64,000 nucleotides of DNA from DASVFB01 sp963815965. GTDB lineage: Bacteria; Actinomycetota; Thermoleophilia; Gaiellales; Gaiellaceae. The stretch is taken from positions 744,001 to 808,000 of the forward strand of contig CAWFIT010000001.1 of NCBI GenBank assembly GCA_963815965.1. Direction: 5' to 3'. Shown piece after piece: positions 25,525 through 34,524 of the stretch (position 1 is the stretch's first letter; the number at the start of each line of letters is the position of its first letter). A model generated the notes under the pieces. That model made no database searches. It saw only the letters and a list, made by a program, of their open reading frames with translations, and was not told the DNA's origin. A program made the translations under genes and the position numbers.

Positions 25525-25887
25525 TTACAGACCCGTGAACGTGCCCTTCATGCCCGCTGCGGCATGACCGGGGACGGTGCACTTGTATGCGTTCTTGCCC
25601 TTCTTGATCGTGACGGTGAGCGACTGCGACTTGTTGTGGCCGAGCAGCTTCGTCTTCTTGCCCGCGATCGAGAAGTCGTGCATGAGGTTGCCCTTGTTCG
25701 TGACGACGAAGGTCACCTTGCCGGCCTTCGCGCTCTTCTTCGAGAGCGTGAACTTGAGCGTGTCGAGCGCGCTGACCTTCACCGTGGTCACCTGCGTCTG
25801 GCTGCGCGCAGCAAGTACGGACGAGGCACCGATTCCAACGACGACCGCGAGCGCAGCAAACGCGGCCATGAGGCGACGAACTGACAT
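25525..25887 (-). CDS. Secreted cupredoxin (type I copper protein)
   Basis: ATG 25887 has GGAGGG nine bases upstream on the minus strand, and gives 120 residues with a signal peptide ('LMAAFAALAVVVGIGASSVL'). The copper ligands are visible: His in 'NLMHDFSI', then Cys and His in 'YKCTVPGHAAAGMKG' with the axial Met. These are the plastocyanin/azurin-like ligands. A longer frame to 25929 lacks the Shine-Dalgarno. It could carry electrons from the quinoprotein or to the caa3 oxidase nearby; that link is inferred from neighbourhood. Confidence 0.88.
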   Translation of the reverse strand: MSVRRLMAAFAALAVVVGIGASSVLAARSQTQVTTVKVSALDTLKFTLSKKSAKAGKVTFVVTNKGNLMHDFSIAGKKTKLLGHNKSQSLTVTIKKGKNAYKCTVPGHAAAGMKGTFTGL

Positions 25888-25934
25888 CAAAGACCCTCCA
25901 AAGGAAAGAAAGATTGATCCGCGGAACAAAGGTA

Positions 25935-26390
25935 TCAGCCGTTTGCGAGCCTCGTGAGCGCGACCCCGAGCAAAGGTACGGCGATTGTAAAGACGAAGGC
26001 CGCGCGTCCAACGGCTACGAGCAGCGGGCGCGTTTGCGGAGCTTTGCCCTCGCGCATCTCACGGGCGAGCCGGGGCCCGAGCACGAAATCGTGGAGGGCT
26101 GCGAGCGCGATGAGCAGGATCGCCGCGGCGACCTTCGCGAGCAGCGTCCAGCGAAAGCCCGAGCCCGAGTCCCAGTCGTTCGCGGCGAGGGGTACGCCTG
26201 TGACTCCCAGCACGAACAGCGAGCCGTAACCGATCGGCCGCCAGCGGTGCCCGAGAAGCCGCATCGAGCGCGCGCGTGCATCCCCCTCCAACCGGGCGAC
26301 GACCGGCACGCCGACGAACACGAGCGCGACAGTCCCGCCGACCCAGACCGCGGCGGCGAGCAAGTGAACGGCGACGAGCACGGATTGCAC
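25935..26390 (-). CDS. CopD-like four-span membrane protein
   Basis: GTG 26390 gives about 151 residues with four spans. 'LVAVHLLAAAVWVGGTVAL' is the CopD-type first helix with His and Trp, and 'ALAALHDFVLGPRL' has a further His. Such proteins are linked to copper uptake or act as haem or membrane redox proteins. The open frame continues far upstream, but that part is only the antisense of the deaminase gene. It is divergent from that gene with starts 18 bases apart, so both mRNAs must have almost no leader. Confidence 0.7.
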   Translation of the reverse strand: MQSVLVAVHLLAAAVWVGGTVALVFVGVPVVARLEGDARARSMRLLGHRWRPIGYGSLFVLGVTGVPLAANDWDSGSGFRWTLLAKVAAAILLIALAALHDFVLGPRLAREMREGKAPQTRPLLVAVGRAAFVFTIAVPLLGVALTRLANG

Positions 26391-26408
26391 GGCGGATACA
26401 TTTGCACG

Positions 26409-27443
26409 GTGCCGTACCCGAAGATCGAGTTGCACGTGCACCTCGAAGGCACGGTCCGGCCCGAGACGCTGCTCGAGATCGCGCGGCGGAACGACTATCC
26501 GCTTCCGTCCAGCACCGCCGAAGAGTTGCGCGAGCTGTACGAGTTCCGCGACTTCGCGCACTTCATCGAGGTCTGGGTGCTCACGACGAACGCGCTCCGC
26601 ACCGCCGAGGACTTCCGCCAGGTCGTCGTCGACTACGCAGAGGAGGCCTCCGCGCACGGCGCCGTTTACATCGAGGGCATCTTCTCGCCGAGCGAGCGCG
26701 TCCGGCGCGGAGTCGACTGGGACGAAATCTTCAGCGGCTACTGCGACGGAGCGCAGGAGGCACGCGAGCGGTTCGGGGTCGACGTGCGCCTGACGCCGGA
26801 CATCGTCCGCGGCTTCACGCTCGACGAGGCGACCGCCGTCGTGAGCCACGCCGCGAAGTACCGCGACCGCGGCGTCGTCGGCGTCGGCCTCGGCGGCCTC
26901 GAAGCGGACTATCCGCCCGAGCCGTACGCACCCGCGTTCGAGCTCGCGCGGGCGGAGGGACTCGCGTCTGTGCCCCATGCCGGCGAGGTCGCGGGCGCCG
27001 GGTCCGTGCGCGGAGCGCTCGACGCGCTGGGCGCCGACCGGCTGCGACACGGGATCCGCGCCGTCGACGATCCGGGGCTGGTCCGCGAGCTCGCCGGGCG
27101 AGGGACCGTGCTGGACGTCTGTCCCATCTCGAACCTGAGGACGAAAGCGGTCGCCTCCCTGGAAGAGCACCCGCTCCCGGCCCTCGTCGCGGCGGGCGTG
27201 CGCTGCTCCATCTCGACCGACGATCCGGCGATGTTCGGGACCGATCTCACGCGAGACTGCGACGCCGCCGCGTCGCTGGGCGTGGAGCCGCGATCGTTCT
27301 ACGAAGCCGGCGTGGCGGGCGCGCTCTGCGACGAGAAGACGAGGTCGCGCCTCGCTTCGGTCGGCGAAATTTTCGACTGGGCGGCGGCGACAACGGCTAC
27401 TCTCGTGTCGATGAGAACCGAGGATCTCGATGGCACGGGCTGA
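26409..27443 (+). CDS. add: Adenosine deaminase-family hydrolase
   Basis: GTG 26409 gives 344 residues of a metal-dependent TIM barrel. Zinc ligands and catalytic residues are in 'IELHVHLEGTVRPETLLEIA' (H-x-H), 'SVPHAGEVAGA' (His and catalytic Glu), 'LRHGIRA' and 'CSISTDDPAMFGTDL' (the two Asp). The enzyme deaminates adenosine or a close analogue such as aminodeoxyfutalosine; sequence alone does not decide. The end overlaps the TPR gene by 14 bases. Confidence 0.88.
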   Translation: MPYPKIELHVHLEGTVRPETLLEIARRNDYPLPSSTAEELRELYEFRDFAHFIEVWVLTTNALRTAEDFRQVVVDYAEEASAHGAVYIEGIFSPSERVRRGVDWDEIFSGYCDGAQEARERFGVDVRLTPDIVRGFTLDEATAVVSHAAKYRDRGVVGVGLGGLEADYPPEPYAPAFELARAEGLASVPHAGEVAGAGSVRGALDALGADRLRHGIRAVDDPGLVRELAGRGTVLDVCPISNLRTKAVASLEEHPLPALVAAGVRCSISTDDPAMFGTDLTRDCDAAASLGVEPRSFYEAGVAGALCDEKTRSRLASVGEIFDWAAATTATLVSMRTEDLDGTG

Positions 27444-28308
27444 CCGGCGCCAGGCAGCGCGCCAGGCGCGCCAGGTGCAGCGCCGCCCTCGCGCAGCGGG
27501 AGGAGGCACGCAGATTGCGGAAGACACGATGTTCTTCCCGAGGCTGCGGAATCACGCTAAGTGGGTCTTCGTGTTCCTCATCGTCATCTTCGCCGGCGGC
27601 TTCGTCTTCCTCGGCGTCGGCTCCGGATCGGCTGGGCTCGGCGACGTCCTCCAGGGCAACTGGAGCGATATCTTCAGCAGCAGCAGCAGCTCGTCCGCGC
27701 AGATCAAGAAAGACCAGCGGCTGATCAAGGACAACCCTAAGGACTACGCCGCCTACAAGGATCTCGCGGCGGCGCAGGCGGCGGACGGAAAGCTCGACGA
27801 TGCGATTGTCACACTGCTGCAGCTCAAGACCGCGAATCCCAAGGACGTCGAGGGCCTGAGCCAGCTCGCCAGCATCTACGTGCGCAAGGCCGACATCGCC
27901 CGTACCGCGGCAGTCGCCGCACAGGCGAAGGCGCAGACGGTCGTACCTCAGAGCACGTTCGCGCCGGCGCCCACGTCGGCCTTCGGCAAGGCGTACTCCG
28001 GGTTCTCGGCACCGATCAGTAGCGCCGTCGAAGGCAAGGTCAACGAGCAGTTCCAGACCGCCTACTCGAAGATGACGTCGGCTTACAGCCAGGCTGTCGC
28101 CGCGTACCAGGACGTGGCGAAGCAGAGCCCGAGCGACGCGAGCATCCAGGTCGCGCTCGGCCAGACGGCCGAGAACGCCGGGGACTCGAAGACGGCGATC
28201 GCGGCGTACAAGCAGTTCCTGAAGCTCGCGCCGGACGACTCGCTGGCCCCCGCCGTGAAGGCCCGGATCAAGACGCTCCAGCAGCAGCCGAGCGTCTCCA
28301 CCGGCTAG
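27430..28308 (+). CDS. TPR membrane protein
   Basis: The 292 residues start with a very basic stretch ('RADRRQAARQARQVQRRPR'), then one span ('WVFVFLIVIFAGGFVFLGVG'), a poly-Ser linker, and tetratricopeptide repeats ('DYAAYKDLAAAQAADGKLDD', 'VALGQTAENAGDSKTAIAAY'). It probably scaffolds proteins at the outer face of the membrane. A second Ala-rich region of low complexity lies near 160-200. The function is unknown. It overlaps the deaminase gene by 14 bases. Confidence 0.75.
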   Translation: MARADRRQAARQARQVQRRPRAAGGGTQIAEDTMFFPRLRNHAKWVFVFLIVIFAGGFVFLGVGSGSAGLGDVLQGNWSDIFSSSSSSSAQIKKDQRLIKDNPKDYAAYKDLAAAQAADGKLDDAIVTLLQLKTANPKDVEGLSQLASIYVRKADIARTAAVAAQAKAQTVVPQSTFAPAPTSAFGKAYSGFSAPISSAVEGKVNEQFQTAYSKMTSAYSQAVAAYQDVAKQSPSDASIQVALGQTAENAGDSKTAIAAYKQFLKLAPDDSLAPAVKARIKTLQQQPSVSTG

Positions 28309-28314
28309 CCGGGT

Positions 28315-28320
28315 TAGACT
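28315..28320 (+). promoter_or_regulatory. Candidate -10 box for STAS gene
   Basis: TAGACT lies 30 bases before the ATG at 28351 and fits TANNNT. It is the loop of a GCCGGG/CCCGGC hairpin (28308-28327). A perfect 12-bp palindrome CCGGCTAGCCGG (28301-28312) overlaps the TPR stop just upstream. No clear -35 box. Confidence 0.35.
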
Positions 28321-28350
28321 CCCGGCCACACAAACCGGGGGGAAACCGCG

Positions 28351-28707
28351 ATGAACTTCGACATCAAGACAGAACAGGTGAGTGACGACGCCTACGTGAT
28401 CTCGCTCGCGGGGGAGGTCGACCTGTACACGGCGCCGGAGTTCAAGCAGCAGCTGCTCGAGGTGATCGGACAGGGCGGTAAGACCGTGATCGTCGACTTC
28501 TCGAACACGACGTTCATCGACTCGACCACTCTCGGCGTGCTCGTGGGGGGCGTGAAGCGCCTTCGCACGAATGAAGGCCAGCTGTCACTCGTGTGCAGCG
28601 ACCGCAACATCACGAAGATCTTCGAGATCACCGGCCTCGACCGGGTGTTCTCGATCTATCCGTCCCGCGAAGAAGCTCTGGCGACGATCGGAGCGTCTAC
28701 AACGTAG
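28351..28707 (+). CDS. STAS-domain anti-sigma factor antagonist
   Basis: The 118 residues form a STAS domain: 'VISLAGEVDLYTAPEFKQQL' and 'VIVDFSNTTFIDSTTLGVLV', with Ser58 in 'DST', the residue phosphorylated by an anti-sigma kinase in SpoIIAA-like proteins. Unphosphorylated antagonist binds the anti-sigma factor and frees the sigma factor. No kinase or sigma factor is adjacent. TAGTG overlaps the stop with the GTG of the cytochrome gene. Confidence 0.92.
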   Translation: MNFDIKTEQVSDDAYVISLAGEVDLYTAPEFKQQLLEVIGQGGKTVIVDFSNTTFIDSTTLGVLVGGVKRLRTNEGQLSLVCSDRNITKIFEITGLDRVFSIYPSREEALATIGASTT

Positions 28708-29452
28708 TGCGGGCTGCGGCCGCCGCTGCACTCGGGGTTTTTGCGCTCGCCGCGTCGGGCTGCGGCTCAGGCGTCGGTTCCGCCGTTTCCGGAAACGCCG
28801 ACCGGGCGCACGGCAAGCAGCTCTTCATCGAGAAGTGCGCGGCGTGCCACACGCTCTCCGACGCGAACGCGCAAGGCAAGATCGGCCCCAACCTCGACCT
28901 GGCGTTCCGGCCGTCGCTCAGGCAGGGCTTCAAGGACTCGACGGTCAGGCAGGTGGTCGCCGACCAGATCAAGTACGCCGGCAACTACGGCAAGTCGCCG
29001 GCCTGACGATGCCGAAGAACCTCGTAACCGGCTCCGACGTGGACGACGTCGCCGACTACGTGGCCGCGGTCGCCGGTCCTCAGAAGGGCGTCACGATCGC
29101 CGCGCCGCCGCCGCCGGCACCGACCACGACCGGCGCCACGCCGCCGCCGTCCGGAGGCGGAGCCAACCTCGCCGCGGGCAAGGCCGCATTCGCGGCGAAC
29201 GGCTGCGCCGCGTGCCACACGTTCGCGCCGGCGAGCTCGACCGGGACGATCGGACCCGACCTCGACAAGCTGAAGACGTACGCGACGGCCGCGAACATGC
29301 CGTTGGACAAGTTCATCCACGAGTCGATCGTCAACCCGGACGCGTACATCGAGAAGGGCTACGCGAAGGGCGTCATGCCCACGACGTTCAGCTCGCTGCC
29401 CAAGGGCACGCTCGACGCGCTCGTCGCGTTCCTCGCCGCCGGCGCAAAGTAA
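28707..29452 (+). CDS. Dihaem cytochrome c lipoprotein (one frameshift)
   Basis: GTG 28707 leads to 'ALGVFALAASGCGSG', a lipobox, then two class I cytochrome c domains with haem motifs 'KCAACHTLSDANAQG' and 'GCAACHTFAPASSTG', joined by a Pro-rich linker. The frame changes from 3 to 2 near 28998. This is the only shift in the window whose phase is not that of one extra base (one lost or two extra). The second domain ('IHESIVNPDAYIEKGYAKGV') is clearly paralogous to the cytochrome domain fused to CtaC. It is a likely electron donor to the caa3 oxidase. Confidence 0.82.
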
Positions 29453-29511
29453 GTTCAGCCGGTTCGACGACGAGCCGTCCCGTCAAGCGCGGATCGTTCC
29501 CGAACCTGTAT

Positions 29512-29753
29512 GTGCCGCACGTGCAGCTCCTGAAGGCACTCGGCGACCCGACGCGGCTTCGCATCCTCGGGCACGCAGGAGCTCGCGCCGCTCGTCGGCC
29601 TCACTGAGGCGTGCCTCGAAGCAGCTCCGCCTGCTCGCAACCGCAGGCCTGTTGACGACGAAGCGCGAGGGGTACTACGTCGTCTACTCGCTCCAGGCCG
29701 AGAAGCTGGCGACACTGTCCGACGAGCTCCGCTCGCTCGTCGGCAGTGGCTAG
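29512..29753 (+). CDS. ArsR-family regulator (two frameshifts)
   Basis: 'VQLLKALGDPTRLRIL' is the ArsR helix-turn-helix entry. Frame shifts near 29575 and 29612 (frames 1 to 2 to 3) restore 'TQELAPLVGLTEA' and then 'SKQLRLLATAGLLTTKREGY', the recognition helix and wing, ending at TAG 29753. About 79 residues with the GTG start chosen; a slightly earlier start is possible. No clear metal-binding cysteines are seen, so it may be a redox or non-metal sensor. Its place between cytochrome and oxidase genes suggests control of respiration. Confidence 0.6.
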
Positions 29754-30401
29754 CGCACTTCGGAGCGGTCGCTCTCCAGGTCGACGACAACGTGCGTGAT
29801 CGGCACGGCGAAGCGCTCGCGCGCGTGCTCGACGACGCCGCGCTCGAGCCAGTGCGACCGTCCCTCGGGATGCGTCGAGATGACGATCTCGTCCGGTCCG
29901 AACGTCCGCAGCGCGTCTTCGATCGCCTGCAGCGGATCGGGCTCGCCGACCTCTCCCTGCGCTGAGAAGCCCGCCTCGCGGAGCTTGGCGAGGCTCGCGT
30001 CGAGACGTTTCCGCGCGGCCTTACGGCCCGGATCGTCGTCGGACGCGTAGTGCTGCAACGGCGACGGCTGCGCCGGCGCGACGACGAGCACGTTCGTGCG
30101 GTAGCCCTCGCCTCTTCTCGCGGATCATCGAGTGCAACGTCTCGCCCGCGACCGTCTCGTTCGCGATCACGAGGATGCGCCGCTCGTTCGGGTCGTGCTG
30201 AAGCGTCGGCGCGACGCGCGGCGGCGGCTCGTCCCGGCCGCGTAGGAACGCGACGTAGAGGACGACGAGCGACAGCACGATGAACACTCCGATGCCGACC
30301 CACTTGTCGATGAGCGCGCCGATGGCGATGAGCGCGAAGTAGCCGATCGTCAGGAGCAGGAAACGAAACGCCTCGGCCTCGCTGCGGAGGGGATTCCTCA
30401 C
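29750..30401 (-). CDS. Membrane-anchored universal-stress-like protein (one frameshift)
   Basis: GTG 30401 starts a protein with two N-terminal spans ('FLLLTIGYFALIAIGALI' and 'GVFIVLSLVVLYVAFL'). After a frameshift near 30110 a nucleotide-binding-like alpha/beta domain follows: 'RRILVIANETVAGETLH', 'VLVVAPAQPSPLQHYA', 'AIEDALRTFGPDEIVISTHP' and 'ITHVVVDL', which resembles UspA. About 216 residues. It begins 19 bases after the ctaE stop, so it belongs to the oxidase operon. The function is unknown. Confidence 0.65.
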
Positions 30402-30420
30402 AGCCTGTTCTTGCCCTCTC

Positions 30421-31022
30421 TCAGAGGATGTAAACGGTCGTGTAGACGACGATCCACATGATGTCGACGAAGTGCCAGTAGATGCCGCCCAGTTCGACGC
30501 CGTGGTAATGCTCCGGAGAGAAATGGCCGCGGTAGGCGCGGATCGTCATGAAGAGCAGGATCGTCAGACCGACGAAGACGTGCGCGCCGTGCAGTCCCGG
30601 TGAGTGAGAAGAACACCGTCGTGAAGGCGTTGTCGTGCGGCGCGAAGCCGACGCGTGCGTACTCGATCATCTGCGTCAGCAGGAACGTCAGGCCCATCAG
30701 GAACGTGAGCACGAGCCCGGCCTGCATGCCCGCGCGGTTGCCGCGGCGGATCGACTGCAGCGCCCAGTGCACCGTGAAGCTCGACGTGACCAGGATCGCC
30801 GTGTTGACCCCGGCGACGTAGCGCGGGAGCTCGAAGCCCTCGAGGCGGCCACGGATAGCCGTTGACGACGCGGATGAAGAAGTACGCGGTGAAGAACGAG
30901 CCGAAGAGCATCACCTCGGACGCGATGAAGAGCAGCATCCCGAGCACCAGCGAGCTGACGCGCGAGCTCTGGTGCGCGACGGGCGGGCCGTGATGCTCGG
31001 CTGCGGCGCCCGCGGTCATCAA
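30421..31022 (-). CDS. ctaE: Cytochrome c oxidase subunit III (two frameshifts)
   Basis: The joined frames give about 199 residues and five spans. 'GMLLFIASEVMLFGSFFTAY' is the first helix, with the conserved Glu. 'LVTSSFTVHWALQSIRRGN' and 'GLHGAHVFVGLTILLFMTIR' match subunit III, and 'YWHFVDIMWIVVYTTVYIL' is its C-terminus. Shifts lie near 30860 and 30601, each one extra base. The start overlaps ctaD by ATGA. Subunit III supports proton uptake and stability of the oxidase. Confidence 0.88.
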
Positions 31023-32967
31023 CGCTCGACCTCTTCGAGCTCATGCGTCTGCGCGCCGTTCAGCAGCGCGTGCCGCGCGCCCGGCACGCCGTACTCGTAC
31101 GGGCTGCCGATCACCTGCGGGATCTCGTCGAAGTTGAACACCGGCGGCGGCGAGCTGACCTGCCACTCGAGCGTGAGCGCATGCCACGGGTTGCCCGGCG
31201 CCTTCGGACCGAACTTCCACGAATGGATCATGTTGTAGAAGAAGATGACGATCGACGCGCCGAGCGCGAACGAGCAGATCGAGATGAAGAGGTTCCAGTC
31301 GGCGAACTGCGGCGCGTAGTCGGCGACACGTCGCGGCATCCCGCGCGTGCCGATGAGGTGCATCGGGAAGAACGTCAGATTGAAGGCGATGAACGTCGTC
31401 CAGAAGTGGACCTTCCCGAGCGTCTCGTTGTACATCCGCCCGGTCATCTTCGGGAACCAGTAGTAGACGCCGGCCATGATCGTGAAGAAGGAGCCGCCGA
31501 AGAGGACGTAGTGGATGTGCGCGACGATGAAGTACGTGTCGCTCGTGTGGATGTCGATCGGCACCGCGCCGAGGTAGACGCCCGAGAGCCCGCCGATCAC
31601 GAACGTCGAGATGAACCCGAGCGCCCAGAGCATCGGCGTCGCGAAGTGGATACGCCCCTCCCACAGCGTTCCTAACCAGTTGAAGACCTTCACCCCAGTC
31701 GGCACGGCGATCAGCAGCGTCGTAATCATCATCGGCACGCGCAGATAGTCCGCCATGCCGCTCACGAACATGTGGTGCGCCCAGACCGAGAAGCCGAGCA
31801 CGAGGATCGCCAACATCGACAGCGCCATCAGCCGATAACCGAAGATCGGCTTGCGCGCGAAGACGGCGATGACCTCGCTGATGATCCCGAACCCGGGCAG
31901 GACCATGATGTAGACGGCCGGGTGCGAGTAGAACCAGAAGATGTGCTGGTAGCCCAGCGCGTAGCCGCCGCCGACCGGATTGAAGAAATGCGTGTGCAGG
32001 ATGCGGTCGAACATCACGAAGAACTGCGAGCCGGCGATGAACGGCGTCGCCAGCACGACGAGCAGCGAGGTCGTGAAGTTCGCCCACACGAGCAAGCGGC
32101 ATACGCCAGAACGTCATCCCCGGCGCACGCATCGTGATGATCGTGACGAGGAAGTTGAGCGCGGTCATGATCGAGCTCGCGCCCGCCCACTGCACCGCCA
32201 TGTTGAAGAACAAGCGTGCCCATCGGCAGGTGCGTTGAGAGCGTCGCGTAACCCGTCCAGCCGGCCGCCGGAGGACCGCCGGGAGCGAGGAACGAGCCGA
32301 CGAGCATCAGGCCGCCGATCGGCAGCAGCCAGAACGACAGGGCGTTCAGACGTGGGAACGCCATGTCGGGCGCGCCGAGCATCAGCGGCACGACGTAGTT
32401 CGCCAGCCCCGCGAAGGCAGGGATGACGAAGAGGAAGATCATCAGGGTCGCGTGGACGGTGAACAGGCCGTTGAAGCCCTGGTTGTCCGTGATCTGCATC
32501 CCCGGCTTCGCCAGCTCGGCCCGGACGACCATCGCGGCAAGGCCGCCGATGACGAAGAACGAAAATGTCGTCACCAGGTACTGGATGCCGATCACCTTGT
32601 GGTCGGTGTTGACGCGGAAGTAGTCCTTCCAGCTGCGTGCACCGTGGCCTGAGTGATCCTCCGGCCGGGTCTCGCCGCCGAGGGCGTAGTGGACCCAGTA
32701 GTCGAAGGCGCCGAGGCCTGCGAGGAAGCCGATCGGCATGGTCGTCAGGAACGCGACGACGACGAGCGCGTTCCACTCCCAGAGCGGATCCCAGGCTGCG
32801 TACCAGCGAAGCAGCAGGACGATGCCTGCGCCGATGCCCCAGAAGAGCGGCATCATCCAGAGCACGCGCCACCAGCCGGGTGCGGTGAAGCGCCTCAGGC
32901 CGGTGGGCGGCGGCGCGGAGGCGTGCTCGACGTGCGCCCCGTGCCCGTTGGTCGCGACTTCCGTCAC
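31019..32967 (-). CDS. ctaD: Cytochrome c oxidase subunit I with N-terminal extension (two frameshifts)
   Basis: The core holds the haem-copper ligands: His in 'FTVHATLMIFLF', the His-Tyr pair in 'HPAVYIMVLPGFGIISE', two His in 'VWAHHMFVSGM', and His in 'IVAHIHYVLFGGS'. Shifts near 32217 and 32094 each look like one extra base; about 648 residues when joined. About 120 residues precede the usual start ('DHKVIGIQYLVTTF') and contain two extra spans ('WRVLWMMPLFWGIGAGIVLL', 'ALVVVAFLTTMPIGFLAGLG'). It reduces oxygen and pumps protons. It lies in the ctaC-ctaD-ctaE operon. Confidence 0.92.
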
Positions 32968-33980
32968 TTCGCCGCCTTCGACGAGTCGACGAGGTACTTG
33001 ACGAGCGCGTCCAGCTGGGCCTTCGGCAACGATTTGAACGTCGGCGGCATCACGTTGGGCGGGAAGCCTTTCTCGACATAAGCCTCTGGATCCACAATCG
33101 ACTCACGGACGAATTGCTCGAGCGGCATGCCCGCCTTCTGCGCGTAACCGGGGAGCTTATCGAGGTCGGGACCGACCTTCCCGGTGCTCTTCGCCGCCTG
33201 CAGCGTGTGACATGCGCCGCAGCCCTGGCTGACGAACACCGCCTTGCCCGCTGCGGCGCCTCCGCCGCTCACGGCCTTCCCGGACTGGTTCACCCACGCG
33301 GTGAACTTGTCCTGCGGCATCACGATCACGGTCGAGCGCATCACCGCGTGGCCGAGGCCGCAGAGCTCGGTGCAGACGATCGGATAGGTGCCGATCCTGT
33401 TCGGTGTGACCGTGATGTGCGTCTTGATCCCAGGGACGGCGTCCTGCTTCTGGCCGAACTCGGGGACCCAGAACGAATGGATCACGTCGAGGGCCTGCAG
33501 CGTGAAACGCGTCGGGCGGTTGACCGGCAGGCGGAGGATGTTCGTGGTGAGCTTGTCGTGCTGTGGATACGTGAAGGTCCAGGCGAACTGCTGGGCCGTG
33601 ATGTCGACCTTGAGCGGGTGCGAGCCGGTGCGGTCGTTCCGGGCGAGGACAATCGCCGAAATGATCGCCATCGAGGTGACGAGCGCGAACGGGATCGCCG
33701 TCCAGCCGATCTCGAGCCCCGTGTGGCCGTGGATGGGCGGGCCGTCCGCGTCGTCGTCCGGGCCGACACGGAACTTCCAGACCGAATACACGAGCGCGGC
33801 CCCCACGACCGCGTAGATGACGATGCAGATGATCGTCACGTACCAGACGACGAAATCGATCCTGTCCGCCTGCTCGGCGGCGCTCGGGGGCAGCCAGTTG
33901 GGTATGACCGCGACCGCAGTCGTGAGCCCGCCGATGATCAGGGCGAGCACCGTCAACTGAAGAATGGCACCCCTGCGCAC
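32964..33980 (-). CDS. ctaC: caa3-type cytochrome c oxidase subunit II with fused cytochrome c
   Basis: GTG 33980 gives 338 residues. After two N-terminal spans, the cupredoxin domain has CuA ligands in 'VIHSFWVPEFG' and 'VCTELCGLGHAVMRS'. A cytochrome c domain follows with 'QGCGACHTLQ' and 'GPDLDKLPGYAQKAGMPLEQ'. The fusion defines a caa3-type oxidase that takes electrons from a quinol:cytochrome route or small carriers. The stop overlaps the ctaD start by 4 bases. Confidence 0.95.
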   Translation of the reverse strand: MRRGAILQLTVLALIIGGLTTAVAVIPNWLPPSAAEQADRIDFVVWYVTIICIVIYAVVGAALVYSVWKFRVGPDDDADGPPIHGHTGLEIGWTAIPFALVTSMAIISAIVLARNDRTGSHPLKVDITAQQFAWTFTYPQHDKLTTNILRLPVNRPTRFTLQALDVIHSFWVPEFGQKQDAVPGIKTHITVTPNRIGTYPIVCTELCGLGHAVMRSTVIVMPQDKFTAWVNQSGKAVSGGGAAAGKAVFVSQGCGACHTLQAAKSTGKVGPDLDKLPGYAQKAGMPLEQFVRESIVDPEAYVEKGFPPNVMPPTFKSLPKAQLDALVKYLVDSSKAAK

Positions 33981-34116
33981 GCGGTCGCGAGCCTATCGCT
34001 TGAGGCGGCTACAGGGTGCAGGTTTGGGCCGTAACCAACCGGGCCTCTCGATCGTTTTAAGCCCGAGCCGCCGGGAGAATCTCCGGGCGCGCTCCCAACT
34101 CGAAGGAGGACCTCAC

Positions 34117-34332
34117 ATGGGAGTCGGTGTCAGCATTCTTCTCATCGCCGCGGGTGCAATCCTCACGTGGGCGGTCACCGCGACCGTCTCGGGCGTGAGC
34201 ATCCAGACGGTCGGCGTGATCCTGCTCATCGTCGGGATCGTCGGCCTGGTGATCTCGATGATCTTCTGGTCGTCGTGGGGCGGCCTCGGCGGCCCCGCGC
34301 GCAGGCGCACCACCTACGTAGACGAAGTCTGA
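34117..34332 (+). CDS. DUF6458-like two-span small membrane protein
   Basis: ATG 34117 has AAGGAGGA six bases upstream, one of the best Shine-Dalgarno sites here. The 71 residues have two spans, 'VSILLIAAGAILTWAVTA' and 'TVGVILLIVGIVGLVISMIF', then 'WSSWGGLGGPARRRTTYVD'. This is the pattern of a small actinobacterial family known as DUF6458, of unknown function. It stands alone, followed by a hairpin terminator. Confidence 0.75.
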   Translation: MGVGVSILLIAAGAILTWAVTATVSGVSIQTVGVILLIVGIVGLVISMIFWSSWGGLGGPARRRTTYVDEV

Positions 34333-34338
34333 CGTCGC

Positions 34339-34365
34339 TTGGGGCGGCGCTACGCGCCGCCCCAA
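34339..34365 (+). terminator. Hairpin terminator after DUF6458 gene
   Basis: TTGGGGCGGCGC (34339-34350), loop TAC, GCGCCGCCCCAA (34354-34365): a perfect 12-bp stem starting six bases after the stop. No T tract follows, as with the other hairpins here. Confidence 0.75.
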
Positions 34366-34384
34366 CTCGTCTCGCGCTGTTGAA

Positions 34385-34524
34385 AGGTGGCTGCTTCGCC
34401 CTCAGTTACTGAGCAGCCGGGCAAAGCCCGGCTGCTGACGAAATCTCTTCAACGGGTCCGGCCAAGGCGCGGCTTGGCCGCGCCGACGTTGACTGAGGCC
34501 GACGCCTGTTCCCTGCGGCCACCT
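34385..34524. other. Second structured intergenic region, candidate RNA
   Basis: AGGTGGCTGC (34385-34394) pairs with GCGGCCACCT (34515-34524), closing a 140-base domain with 10 bp including one G-U. Inside are an 11-bp hairpin AGCAGCCGGGC/GCCCGGCTGCT (34412-34422 with 34426-34436) and two mutually exclusive hairpins (GGCCAAG/CTTGGCC 34460-34466 with 34473-34479; GGCGCGGC/GCCGCGCC 34466-34473 with 34477-34484). CCTCAGT (34400-34406) can pair with ACTGAGG at 34492-34498, or six of its bases with 34408-34413. There is no convincing ORF. A stand-alone RNA is possible on either strand. Confidence 0.4.

Noticed and set aside
25935..27527. 530-residue minus-strand frame as a fusion protein
   Set aside because: Only the last ~150 residues (CopD-like) are protein-like; the rest is the antisense of the adenosine deaminase gene.
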